This document shows, piece after piece, positions 34,199-41,676 of a stretch of 49,241 bases of DNA. Under the pieces are notes generated by a model. That model saw nothing but the letters and a program-made list of their open reading frames with translations. It searched no databases and had not been told where the DNA came from. Position numbers and translations under genes: made by a program. Position 1 is the first letter of the stretch; the number at the start of each line of letters is the position of its first letter. The stretch comes from Zoogloea sp. (GTDB lineage: Bacteria; Pseudomonadota; Gammaproteobacteria; Burkholderiales; Rhodocyclaceae): positions 1-49,241 of the forward strand of contig WBTZ01000018.1 of assembly GCA_009026175.1 (NCBI GenBank). The letters run 5' to 3'.

Positions 34199-35020
34199 AT
34201 GAGCGCACACCCCGGCATTGGCAGGAACCTACTCGCTGCAGAGCACAAGACCAACTATCTGGAAGAAGGCAGCGGCAAGCCGCTGTTCCTGCTGCACGGG
34301 TCCGGCCCGGGCGTTTCGGCCTGGACCAACTGGGGCAAGGTCATCCCCGATCTCGCCCCCCACTTCCGGGTCATCGCGCCGGACATCGCGGGTTTCGGCT
34401 ACACCGAGTTCAAGTCCGACAGCAAGTACGACATCAAGCTGTGGGTGCGCCACCTGACCGGCATCATGGACGCGCTGGAGATCGAAAAGGCCTCCTTCGT
34501 CGGCAACTCCTTCGGCGGCGCCCTCTCCATCGGCCTGGCCTTGTTCGCCCCGCAGCGGGTGGACAAGCTGGTGCTCCTCGGCACCCCCGCCGGCGAGTTC
34601 GTGCAGACCCCCGGCCTGCGCTCCGCCTGGGAGTACGAGCCGTCCCTGGAGAACATGGAAAAGACCATGCGTCTGTTCCCGTTCAACCAGGACATCATCA
34701 CCGAGGAGATGATCCGCACCCGCTTTGAAGCCAGCGCCCGCCCGGGCGCCCAGGATGCCCTGCGCAAGCTGATCCCCAAGCCCAGCAGCGACGGCCCGAC
34801 CATCGTCAAGGGCTTCCCCGAAGCCTCCGTGGCAAAGATCGAAGCACCGACCCTGGTCCTGCATGGCCGCGAAGACGGCGTCGTGCCGCCGGAATGCGGC
34901 TTCCTGCTGGCCAAGGCGATCCCCCGCGCCGAGCTGCACCTCTTCGGCCAGTGCGGCCACTGGGTCCAGACCGAGCATCGCGCCCGCTTCCTGCAGCTCG
35001 TGCGCGACTTCTGCGCCTGA
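34199..35020 (+). CDS. Meta-cleavage product C-C hydrolase (alpha/beta fold)
   Basis: This 273-residue alpha/beta hydrolase of the MhpC/BphD/DmpD group has the oxyanion motif LLHGSGPGVSAWTNW, the nucleophile elbow GNSFGG (Ser about 104), the Asp in LHGREDGVVPP and the His in FGQCGHWVQTE. These enzymes split the 2-hydroxy-6-oxo product of extradiol ring cleavage into 2-hydroxypentadienoate (or a homologue) and an acid. It is the first gene of the operon, ahead of the dioxygenase that would make its substrate. Which acid is released depends on the ring substituent and cannot be read from the sequence. Confidence 0.9.
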   Translation: MSAHPGIGRNLLAAEHKTNYLEEGSGKPLFLLHGSGPGVSAWTNWGKVIPDLAPHFRVIAPDIAGFGYTEFKSDSKYDIKLWVRHLTGIMDALEIEKASFVGNSFGGALSIGLALFAPQRVDKLVLLGTPAGEFVQTPGLRSAWEYEPSLENMEKTMRLFPFNQDIITEEMIRTRFEASARPGAQDALRKLIPKPSSDGPTIVKGFPEASVAKIEAPTLVLHGREDGVVPPECGFLLAKAIPRAELHLFGQCGHWVQTEHRARFLQLVRDFCA

Positions 35021-35033
35021 CCCGGAGATCGCG

Positions 35034-35333
35034 ATGAGCCGCAATGTCCTGGAAAAGCTGATGCACCAGTTGTGCGTCGACCGGAGCGTGAAGCAGCGCT
35101 TCAAGGAAGACCCGGCCGGCCTGCTGGCCCGCTACGCCCTCAGTGACGAGGAGCGGGCCATGGTCACCGGCTTCGACGTGGCCGGCATGCAGAAGCACGG
35201 CGTCAATCCGATGCTGACCCTCGGCTTCTGGACCGAGAACGCCCCCAACCGCCACCCCGCCGCCTACATGAAGGCCCTGCGGGGTGCCGCTGCCGCCGAG
35301 GGCCAGGTCTTCTCGGCCGGCCTCAAGCAATAA
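35034..35333 (+). CDS. LigA-like small subunit of a class III extradiol dioxygenase
   Basis: This 99-residue protein has the LigA-superfamily helical layout: a VLEKLMHQLCVDRSVKQRFKED start, an LLARYALSDEERAMV middle, and the HGVNPMLTLGFW motif. In protocatechuate 4,5-dioxygenase (LigAB) the equivalent alpha subunit caps the active site of the catalytic beta subunit. It lies 17 bases before the catalytic subunit gene, so the two form one enzyme. The start follows a CGGAGA ribosome site 13 bases after the hydrolase stop. Confidence 0.82.
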   Translation: MSRNVLEKLMHQLCVDRSVKQRFKEDPAGLLARYALSDEERAMVTGFDVAGMQKHGVNPMLTLGFWTENAPNRHPAAYMKALRGAAAAEGQVFSAGLKQ

Positions 35334-35350
35334 GAATTCAGGAGTTCCCC

Positions 35351-36187
35351 ATGGGAAAAATCGTAGGCGGCTTTCTCGTGCCGCATGACCCGGTGATGTT
35401 CGTCGTCCCCGACGCGCCGGCGGAAGACATCCGCAAGCGCATGTGGGGCGCGTTCGACACCTGTGCCGAGCGCCTGGCGGCCCTCGACGCCACCAGCGTG
35501 GTGATCATCGGCGCCGACCATTACTTCAACTTCGGCACCGGCTGCCTGCCCCAGTACATCATCGGCACCGGCGACGTGGATGGCCCTCTGGATGTGCTGC
35601 CCGGCCTCAAGCGGCAGATCATCCCGACCAGTGAAAAGCTGGCCGGCTTCATCGCCGACCACGGTCACGCCAACGGCTTCGACTGGGCGGTGGCGCGGGC
35701 CTTCACGGTGGACCACGCGGTGGCCATCCCCGACCGCCTGATCGTCGACCCGGTCCGCGCCCGCGGCCAGTCGATCGGCACCATCCCGGTCTACATCGCG
35801 GCCGGCGTCGATCCCTTCATCAAGATGAAGCGTGCCATCGAGCTGGGCGGCGCGATCAAGGCCGCGGTCGAGGCCATGCCCGACGACGAGCGCGTCGTGG
35901 TGATCGGCAGCGGCGGCATCAGCCACTGGGTCGGCACGCCCGAGATGGGCAAGGTCAACGAGGCCTTCGACCAGGAAATCATGGACTACGCCTGCACCGG
36001 CAACCTCGCCGCAATCGGGGGCCTGTCCGACGACTACATCCTCGAGAACGGCGGCAACGGCGGCATGGAGATCCGCCAGTGGGCCGTCGCAATGGGCGCC
36101 ATGCCCGGCGCCCGCGGGGAAATCATCGATTACGCCCCGGTCCGCGAATGGGTCACCGGCCTGGGCTTCGTCCAACTGTTTGCCTGA
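35351..36187 (+). CDS. LigB-type class III extradiol ring-cleavage dioxygenase, catalytic subunit
   Basis: This 278-residue protein has the LigB fold. His12 (VPHDP), His57 (GADHYFN) and Glu240 (GGMEIRQW) match the Fe(II) ligands of LigB (His12, His61, Glu242). His192 (GGISHW) matches the catalytic His195. The family opens catechol-type rings next to the diol with O2. The N-terminal PHDPVMF pattern differs from LigB itself, so the substrate is probably not protocatechuate. With the ring-hydroxylating dioxygenase, dehydrogenase and hydrolase of the operon, a substituted catechol, or a catechol carrying a CoA-activated side chain, is likely. Confidence 0.88.
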   Translation: MGKIVGGFLVPHDPVMFVVPDAPAEDIRKRMWGAFDTCAERLAALDATSVVIIGADHYFNFGTGCLPQYIIGTGDVDGPLDVLPGLKRQIIPTSEKLAGFIADHGHANGFDWAVARAFTVDHAVAIPDRLIVDPVRARGQSIGTIPVYIAAGVDPFIKMKRAIELGGAIKAAVEAMPDDERVVVIGSGGISHWVGTPEMGKVNEAFDQEIMDYACTGNLAAIGGLSDDYILENGGNGGMEIRQWAVAMGAMPGARGEIIDYAPVREWVTGLGFVQLFA

Positions 36188-36196
36188 GGAAGTCCC

Positions 36197-36541
36197 ATGT
36201 CCCAACCCATTCTGCTGCTCAGGAAGGCTGATCTGGAAGCCGGCAAGGTCCGCAAGGTGGACGTGAACGGCTGCGCCCTGGCGGTCTACAACCTGGACGG
36301 CACCTTCTATGCCACCCAGGACGGCTGCACCCACGCCACCGCCTCCCTGTCCGAAGGCGAGATCGTCGACGACGAATGCATCGCCTGCCCGGTGCACGAC
36401 GGCACCTTCCACATCCCTACCGGCCAGCCCATGAGCTTCCCGTGCGAACACGCCATCCGGACCTACAAGGTCATCGAGGACGGCGAGGACGTTCTGGTGG
36501 ACCTGGACCAGGAATCGGACGCCGCCGCCGACGCGATTTAA
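36197..36541 (+). CDS. Rieske-type ferredoxin of a ring-hydroxylating dioxygenase
   Basis: This 114-residue small Rieske [2Fe-2S] ferredoxin has cluster ligands Cys44, His46, Cys64 and His67 (CTHATAS, CPVHDG). It passes electrons from the flavin reductase (43635-44636) to the oxygenase alpha subunit that follows. The BphF/NahAb-like length and the C-terminal acidic tail are typical. It lies 9 bases after the extradiol gene. Confidence 0.93.
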   Translation: MSQPILLLRKADLEAGKVRKVDVNGCALAVYNLDGTFYATQDGCTHATASLSEGEIVDDECIACPVHDGTFHIPTGQPMSFPCEHAIRTYKVIEDGEDVLVDLDQESDAAADAI

Positions 36542-36567
36542 GTCAATAACAACGGAGACAACACATC

Positions 36568-37941
36568 ATGTGCAATGCCAACGGTGACCAGCCGATCCGC
36601 CTCAAGCGCCGGCCCATCGCCCAGTCGATCGAGAACCTGGACCAGCTGCTGAGCCTGGAACAGGGCCGCATGTCCCGCGACGTGTTCTGGGACAAGGACA
36701 TCTACGAGCAGGAGATGGAGCGCATCTTCGCGCGCTGCTGGCTGTTCGTGGCCCACGAGTCCCAGATCCCCAAGGCCGGCGACTACGTGTCCACCTACAT
36801 GGGCGAGGACAACGTGCTGATCGTCCGCCAGAAGGATGGCAGCATCAAGGGCTTCCTCAACACCTGCCCGCACCGGGGCAACAAGGTCTGCTTCGCCGAC
36901 CTGGGGAATGCCCGCCAGTTCGTCTGCAACTACCACGGCTGGGCCTTTGGCATCGATGGCGGCCTCAAGGGCATGCACGCCTCCGAAACCTACGAAGCGG
37001 CCGGCATGGACAAGTCCGAGCACGGCCTGCACCCGGTGGCCCACGTGGACAGCTACCGTGGCCTGATCTTCGCCACCCTCGACCCGGACGCGCCCAGCCT
37101 GGCCGACTACCTGGGCGACATGCGCTACTACCTGGACGCGGTCTTCGACATGGATGAAGGCGGCACCGAGTTCATCGGCGGCTGCGTCAAGTCGGTGATC
37201 CAGTGCAACTGGAAGTACGCCTCCGAGAACTTCGTCGGCGACATCCTGCACGCCGGCTGGACCCACGACTCCGGCGCCAAGGCCATGGTCGGCGGCCCGG
37301 TGGCCGAGGTGCACAAGACCCCGGAGCAGTCCTACCACGTCAACTTCAACGGCCACGGCTGGGAGTTCAACCAGGACATCGTCGGCAACTGCGCCACCCT
37401 CGGCGAGAAGGAACTGCTCAAGTACCTGTACGTGCTGCAGCCCAAGGTCGCCGAGCGCCTGGGCGAGCTGCGCTCGAAGATGATCGGCGCGATCTCCTCC
37501 TGCACCCTGTTCCCCAACACCTCCTTCCTGCCCGGCCAGAACACCTTCCGGACCTGGCACCCGCGCGGCCCGGGCCAGATCGAGCTGCACACCTGGACCT
37601 TCGTCAACAAGAAGGCGCCCCAGGAAATCAAGGACATGTGGCGCAAGGGCACCATGATGACCTTCAGCCCCTCCGGCGTCTTCGAGATGGACGACGGCGA
37701 GAACTGGGAATACTCCACCCGCAGCAACGCCGGCTTCGTCACCCGCCAGCAGGACCTCTACCTCGGCCTCGGCCACGACACCCGGGTCGAAGACACCGAC
37801 CTTCCCGGCAACGTCTACCAGGGCCAGATCAACGAGGCCAACCAGCGCGCCTTCTACCAGCGCTGGCTCGACCTGATGAAGGCCGACAGCTGGAAGACCG
37901 TTCCCCAACGCGACGTGCCGAAGATGAAGGAGGGTGTATGA
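36568..37941 (+). CDS. Aromatic ring-hydroxylating dioxygenase, alpha subunit
   Basis: This 457-residue oxygenase subunit has a Rieske domain with ligands Cys100, His102, Cys120 and His123 (CPHRG, CNYHGW). Its mononuclear-iron domain has the bridging Asp225 and the ligands His228 and His233 (NFVGDILHAGWTH), plus the third carboxylate in FEMDDGENW (about 375). All catalytic residues are present. The pattern is that of the naphthalene/biphenyl dioxygenase branch, which makes cis-dihydrodiols with O2 and NADH. A GGAGA ribosome site precedes the ATG, and the gene overlaps the beta subunit by 4 bases. The substrate is unknown; the operon's CoA ligase makes an aromatic acid or its CoA ester a candidate. 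Confidence 0.94.
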   Translation: MCNANGDQPIRLKRRPIAQSIENLDQLLSLEQGRMSRDVFWDKDIYEQEMERIFARCWLFVAHESQIPKAGDYVSTYMGEDNVLIVRQKDGSIKGFLNTCPHRGNKVCFADLGNARQFVCNYHGWAFGIDGGLKGMHASETYEAAGMDKSEHGLHPVAHVDSYRGLIFATLDPDAPSLADYLGDMRYYLDAVFDMDEGGTEFIGGCVKSVIQCNWKYASENFVGDILHAGWTHDSGAKAMVGGPVAEVHKTPEQSYHVNFNGHGWEFNQDIVGNCATLGEKELLKYLYVLQPKVAERLGELRSKMIGAISSCTLFPNTSFLPGQNTFRTWHPRGPGQIELHTWTFVNKKAPQEIKDMWRKGTMMTFSPSGVFEMDDGENWEYSTRSNAGFVTRQQDLYLGLGHDTRVEDTDLPGNVYQGQINEANQRAFYQRWLDLMKADSWKTVPQRDVPKMKEGV

Positions 37942-38474
37942 ACGCCAAGACCACACTGCCCGAGATCCCGGTGGATGCTGAAACCCAGCGCCGGGTCGAG
38001 CAATTCCTGTTCCGCGAGGCCCGCCTCCTCGACAACGAGCGCTGGGACGACTGGCTGGCCCTGATGGCCGAAGACATCCACTACTGGATGCCGACCATGG
38101 AAAACCGCCGCCGTGCCGACAAGAACGGCACCTACGCCATCGACCGCGGCGCCCTCTACAACGACAACCTGCGCGACCTGACCCGCCGCGTGACCCGCTT
38201 CAAGCAGCCCACCGCCTGGGCCGAGGACCCGGCCACCCGCCACGCCCACGTGGTGTCGGGCATCGAGGTGTACCAAGGCGGGCAGGCCGGCGAGTTCATC
38301 GTGCACAGCACCTTCGTCAACTACCGCAGCCGTGTCGAAAAGGACAACGACCTGCTGGTGGGCCGCCGCGAGGACGTACTGCGCGCCGATGGTGACGGCT
38401 TCAGGCTGGCCCGCCGCAAGATCATCATCACCCAGTCGGTGCTGATGGCCAAGAACCTCAACACCTTCCTGTAA
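37938..38474 (+). CDS. Aromatic ring-hydroxylating dioxygenase, beta subunit
   Basis: This 178-residue protein of the NTF2-like beta-subunit family has VEQFLFREARLLDNERWDDWLALMAEDIHYWMP near the N-terminus and the RRKIIITQSVL strand at the end. It forms the structural ring of the alpha3beta3 oxygenase. The ATG overlaps the alpha-subunit stop (ATGA), and a GAAGGAGG ribosome site lies within the alpha-subunit 3' end. This keeps the two subunits in equal supply. Confidence 0.93.
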   Translation: MNAKTTLPEIPVDAETQRRVEQFLFREARLLDNERWDDWLALMAEDIHYWMPTMENRRRADKNGTYAIDRGALYNDNLRDLTRRVTRFKQPTAWAEDPATRHAHVVSGIEVYQGGQAGEFIVHSTFVNYRSRVEKDNDLLVGRREDVLRADGDGFRLARRKIIITQSVLMAKNLNTFL

Positions 38475-38483
38475 GGGGCGACC

Positions 38484-39278
38484 ATGGGCTGGCTCAATGG
38501 CTACGTGGCCTTGGTGACGGGAGGCGGGTCCGGCATCGGACGCGCCGTCGTCAAGCGCTTCCTCGCAGAAGGCTGCAGCGGTGTGGGCGTCATGGTCCGT
38601 AGCCACGAGCAGGCCGACAGCCTGGTCGCCGAGTTCGGCGACCGGGTGGTCACCAGCCTCGGGGACGTGCGCTCCGGCTGGGACAACCAGGCCGCGGTGG
38701 ACACCACCCTGGACCGCTTCGGCAAGCTCGACACCCTGGTCGGCAACGCCGGCGTGTGGGACTTCTTCACCCGCCTCGAGAAGATGAGCCTCGACGAGCT
38801 GGACCACAGCTTCGACGAGATCTTCGGGGTCAACGTGAAGGGCTACGTGCTGGCCGCCCGCGCCGCCGCGGCCGCCCTGCGCGAGAGCAAGGGCAGCATG
38901 ATCTTCACCCTCTCCAACTCGGCCTTCTATGCCGGCGGCGGCGGCCCCCTCTACGTGGCCTCCAAGCACGCCGGCCTGGGCCTGATCAAGCAGCTCGCCT
39001 ACGAGTTTGCCCCCGACGTGCGGGTGAACGGCGTCGCCCCCGGCGGTACCGTCACCCCCCTGCGCGGGCCGGAGAGCCTCGGCAAGGGCGAACGGCGCCT
39101 GTCGGACATCCCGAACTTCCAGGAGAACGTCGCCAACTCGATGCCGCTCAGGATGATCGCCCAGCCCGAAGACCACGCCGGCCACTACGTGCTGCTGGCG
39201 TCCCGCGACAACAGCCGGGCCACCACCGCGACGGTGATCCAGAGCGACGGCGGATGGGAGATTCGCCCCATGCGATGA
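38484..39278 (+). CDS. cis-Dihydrodiol dehydrogenase-type SDR
   Basis: This 264-residue short-chain dehydrogenase has the NAD motif TGGGSGIG (12-19), NAGVWDF in place of NNAG, the catalytic Ser of LSNSAFY, YVASK (Tyr and Lys) and a PGGTVTPLRGPESL loop. The last matches BphB/TodD-type cis-dihydrodiol dehydrogenases. It would rearomatise the dioxygenase product to a catechol with NAD. Its position directly after the oxygenase subunits supports this role. Confidence 0.92.
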   Translation: MGWLNGYVALVTGGGSGIGRAVVKRFLAEGCSGVGVMVRSHEQADSLVAEFGDRVVTSLGDVRSGWDNQAAVDTTLDRFGKLDTLVGNAGVWDFFTRLEKMSLDELDHSFDEIFGVNVKGYVLAARAAAAALRESKGSMIFTLSNSAFYAGGGGPLYVASKHAGLGLIKQLAYEFAPDVRVNGVAPGGTVTPLRGPESLGKGERRLSDIPNFQENVANSMPLRMIAQPEDHAGHYVLLASRDNSRATTATVIQSDGGWEIRPMR

Positions 39279-39349
39279 CTCTGCCCCGCCTGCGCCACAA
39301 CACCTAAAAACATAAGAAAAGACGCACCGAAGAGCCCCAAGGAGGAAAC

Positions 39350-40354
39350 ATGAGCTTCACGCGTAGCCTGACTGCGCCGCAGCAGGACTTTCTCGACATC
39401 GTCGCCCGCGGCACCCTGCCGCTGATGGCCGCGCCGATGTTCCTGGTCTCGGGACCCGACCTGGTCATCGCCTGTGCGAAGGCCGGCATCATCGGCTCCT
39501 ACCCGGCCGCCAACGCCCGCAACGTGGACGTCCTCCGCAGCTGGATGGCGCAGACCCGCGACGCCATCCAGTCCAGCAAGCCCGGTGCGCCCTGGTCCCT
39601 CAACATGATCGTGCACAGCAGCTACGACCGTTTCGACGCGGAGCTGGCGCTGGTGCAGGAATTCCAGCCGAAGATCGTGTCCACCGCCCTGGGCAGCCCG
39701 CGCCGGGTGCTCGACGTGGTGCACGGCTACGGCGGCATCGTGATGGCCGACGTGATCAACCCCACCCTCGCCCGCAAGGCCGCCGACGCCGGCGCCGACG
39801 TGCTGGTGCTGGTCACCCAGGGAGCCGGCGGCCACACCGGCCACTACCACCCCTTCGCCCTGATCGCCGAAGTGCGCAAGTTCTGGTCCGGCCCCCTCGG
39901 CCTGGCCGGCGCCATCACCACCGGCACCGACATCCGCGCCGCCCAGCTGCTGGGCGCCGACTTCGTGCTGGCCGGCACCCGCTTCATCGCCACCACCGAG
40001 AGCCAGGCCGAGGCCGAATACCGCGAACTCGTGGTGAGCAGCGACATCGAGGACCTGGTCGCCACCAAGGCCGTCTCGGGGGTCCTCGCCAACTGGCTCA
40101 AGCCCACCCTCGACAAGGCCGGCTTCACCGCCGAGCAGCTCCGCGAAGAGAAGAAAATCGACTTCTCCGGCGACATCGTCGCCGCCCCCAAGGCCTGGAA
40201 GACCGTCTGGTCGGCGGGCCACGGAGTCGGCGGCATCGAGCGCATCGCCGACACCGCCGAGGTGGTCCGCCAGCTCTACCGGGAATACGTGGACTGCCTG
40301 GCCCGCGAGCAGGACGAAGCGGCCCGCCTGCGCGCCCACTACCCGGCTCCCTGA
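39350..40354 (+). CDS. Nitronate monooxygenase-like FMN protein
   Basis: This 334-residue TIM-barrel flavoprotein of the NMO / 2-nitropropane dioxygenase superfamily has LPLMAAPMFLVSGPDLV at the N-terminus, the GAGGHTGHYHPFALI loop (catalytic-His region), GAITTGTDIRAAQLLGADFVLAGTRF (phosphate binding) and a C-terminal WSAGHGVGGIERI segment. Members oxidise nitronates, but many relatives are enoyl reductases or of unknown role. It has a strong AAGGAGG ribosome site in a 71-base gap after the dehydrogenase. Its place between upper-pathway and transport genes suggests a step on a pathway intermediate. Its true substrate is unknown. Confidence 0.82.
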   Translation: MSFTRSLTAPQQDFLDIVARGTLPLMAAPMFLVSGPDLVIACAKAGIIGSYPAANARNVDVLRSWMAQTRDAIQSSKPGAPWSLNMIVHSSYDRFDAELALVQEFQPKIVSTALGSPRRVLDVVHGYGGIVMADVINPTLARKAADAGADVLVLVTQGAGGHTGHYHPFALIAEVRKFWSGPLGLAGAITTGTDIRAAQLLGADFVLAGTRFIATTESQAEAEYRELVVSSDIEDLVATKAVSGVLANWLKPTLDKAGFTAEQLREEKKIDFSGDIVAAPKAWKTVWSAGHGVGGIERIADTAEVVRQLYREYVDCLAREQDEAARLRAHYPAP

Positions 40355-40519
40355 TCCCGGCCCCCTGAATCCCGGGGCTCTCCGGAGCCCCTCCATGCGC
40401 CCCGGCAAGAACGAGGGTGCAGCCATCGTGCTGCACGCCGGCCCCGGGTGCGTCCGGAAAACCGCTTTCTGAACACCCCGTCGCACCGCCCATAACACTT
40501 ATATCGGAGATAAAACGTC
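40355..40519 (+). promoter_or_regulatory. Intergenic region with hairpins before the transport half of the operon
   Basis: Two hairpins occur: GGGGCTC / GAGCCCC (about 40374-40391) and GTGCAGC / GCTGCAC with a 6-nt loop (40417-40436). Neither has a T run, so they are not standard terminators; they may stabilise the upstream mRNA or attenuate. TTATAT near 40499-40504 could be a -10 element of an internal promoter. Confidence 0.35.
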
Positions 40520-41665
40520 ATGAACCGTCGCCAACTGCTCACCGGCATGTCCGCCGCCTTCGTCCTCGCCTTCGGTGGCGTCAGCCTGGCCCAGGCCCAG
40601 ACCGTCACCATCGGCGTCAGCGTCAGCTCGACCGGCCCCGCCGCTTCCCTGGGCATCTCCCAGAAGAACACCATCGAACTGCTGCCCAAGACCCTGGGCG
40701 GACTGCCGGTGAACTACGTGGTGCTCGACGACGCCTCCGATCCCACCCAGGCCGGCAAGAACGCCCGCCGCTTCGCCGACGCCGACAAGGTGGACGCGAT
40801 CATCGCCTCCACCACCGTGCCGACCTCCCTGGCCGTGGCCGAAGTGGCCAGTGAAGCCAGGATCCCGCAGATCGCCCTGGCCCCCTTCGCGCCCAAGGCC
40901 ATCCAGTGGGTCTTTCCCCTGCCCCACGGCATCGGCGTGATGTCCTCGGTGCTGTTCGAGGAGATGAAGAAGCGCGACACCAAGACCATCGCCTTCATCG
41001 GCTTCAGCGATGCCTACGGCGAAGCCTGGCTGAAGGACGTGGAAAAGCGCGCCGAGCAGAACGGCATCAAGCTGGTGGCCGTGGAGCGCTATGCCCGCAC
41101 CGACCAGTCCGTCACCGCCCAGGCCCTCAAGCTGACCGCCCAGAAGCCCGACGCGGTATTCATCGCCGCCAGCGGCACCCCGGCCGCCCTGCCCATGCGG
41201 GCCCTGCGCGAACGCGGCTTCAAGGGCCAGTTCTACCAGACCCACGGCGCCGCCAACAACGACTTCCTGCGGGTCGCCGGCAACACCGACGAAGGCCTGG
41301 TCCTGCCCACCGGCCTGGTCCTGGTGGCCGAGCAGCTGCAGGACAGCAACCCGAGCAAGAAGGTTGCCCTCAGCTACCTGAAGGCTTATGAAGGCAAGCA
41401 CGGAGCCGGTTCGCGCAATCCCTTCGGCGCCTACGCCCAGGATGCCTACCTGCTCCTCGACAAGGCCGTCGCCACGGTCGGCAAGAAGGCCGCGCCCGGC
41501 ACCCCCGAGTTCCGGGCGGCCCTGCGCGACGCCCTCGAAAAGACCAAGGACTTGCCGCTGACCCACGGCCTCAACACCATGTCGGCCACCGACCACTCGG
41601 GCCTGGGGGATGGCGCCCGGGTGCTGATCACCATCGAAAAAGACAGCTGGAAGCTGCTGAAGTAA
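40520..41665 (+). CDS. Liv-type ABC transporter substrate-binding protein
   Basis: This 381-residue periplasmic binding protein of the branched-chain-amino-acid (LivJ/K) type has a signal peptide ending at AQAQT (about residue 27). The mature protein shows VTIGVSVSSTGPAASLG, DDASDPTQAGKNARRF and GFSDAYGEAWLKD. In several soil bacteria such proteins bind aromatic acids instead (for example CouP of Rhodopseudomonas palustris), and the operon context makes that likely. The matching permease and ATPase genes lie 3 kb downstream at 44659-48241. Confidence 0.9.
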   Translation: MNRRQLLTGMSAAFVLAFGGVSLAQAQTVTIGVSVSSTGPAASLGISQKNTIELLPKTLGGLPVNYVVLDDASDPTQAGKNARRFADADKVDAIIASTTVPTSLAVAEVASEARIPQIALAPFAPKAIQWVFPLPHGIGVMSSVLFEEMKKRDTKTIAFIGFSDAYGEAWLKDVEKRAEQNGIKLVAVERYARTDQSVTAQALKLTAQKPDAVFIAASGTPAALPMRALRERGFKGQFYQTHGAANNDFLRVAGNTDEGLVLPTGLVLVAEQLQDSNPSKKVALSYLKAYEGKHGAGSRNPFGAYAQDAYLLLDKAVATVGKKAAPGTPEFRAALRDALEKTKDLPLTHGLNTMSATDHSGLGDGARVLITIEKDSWKLLK

Positions 41666-41676
41666 GGGAGACAACC

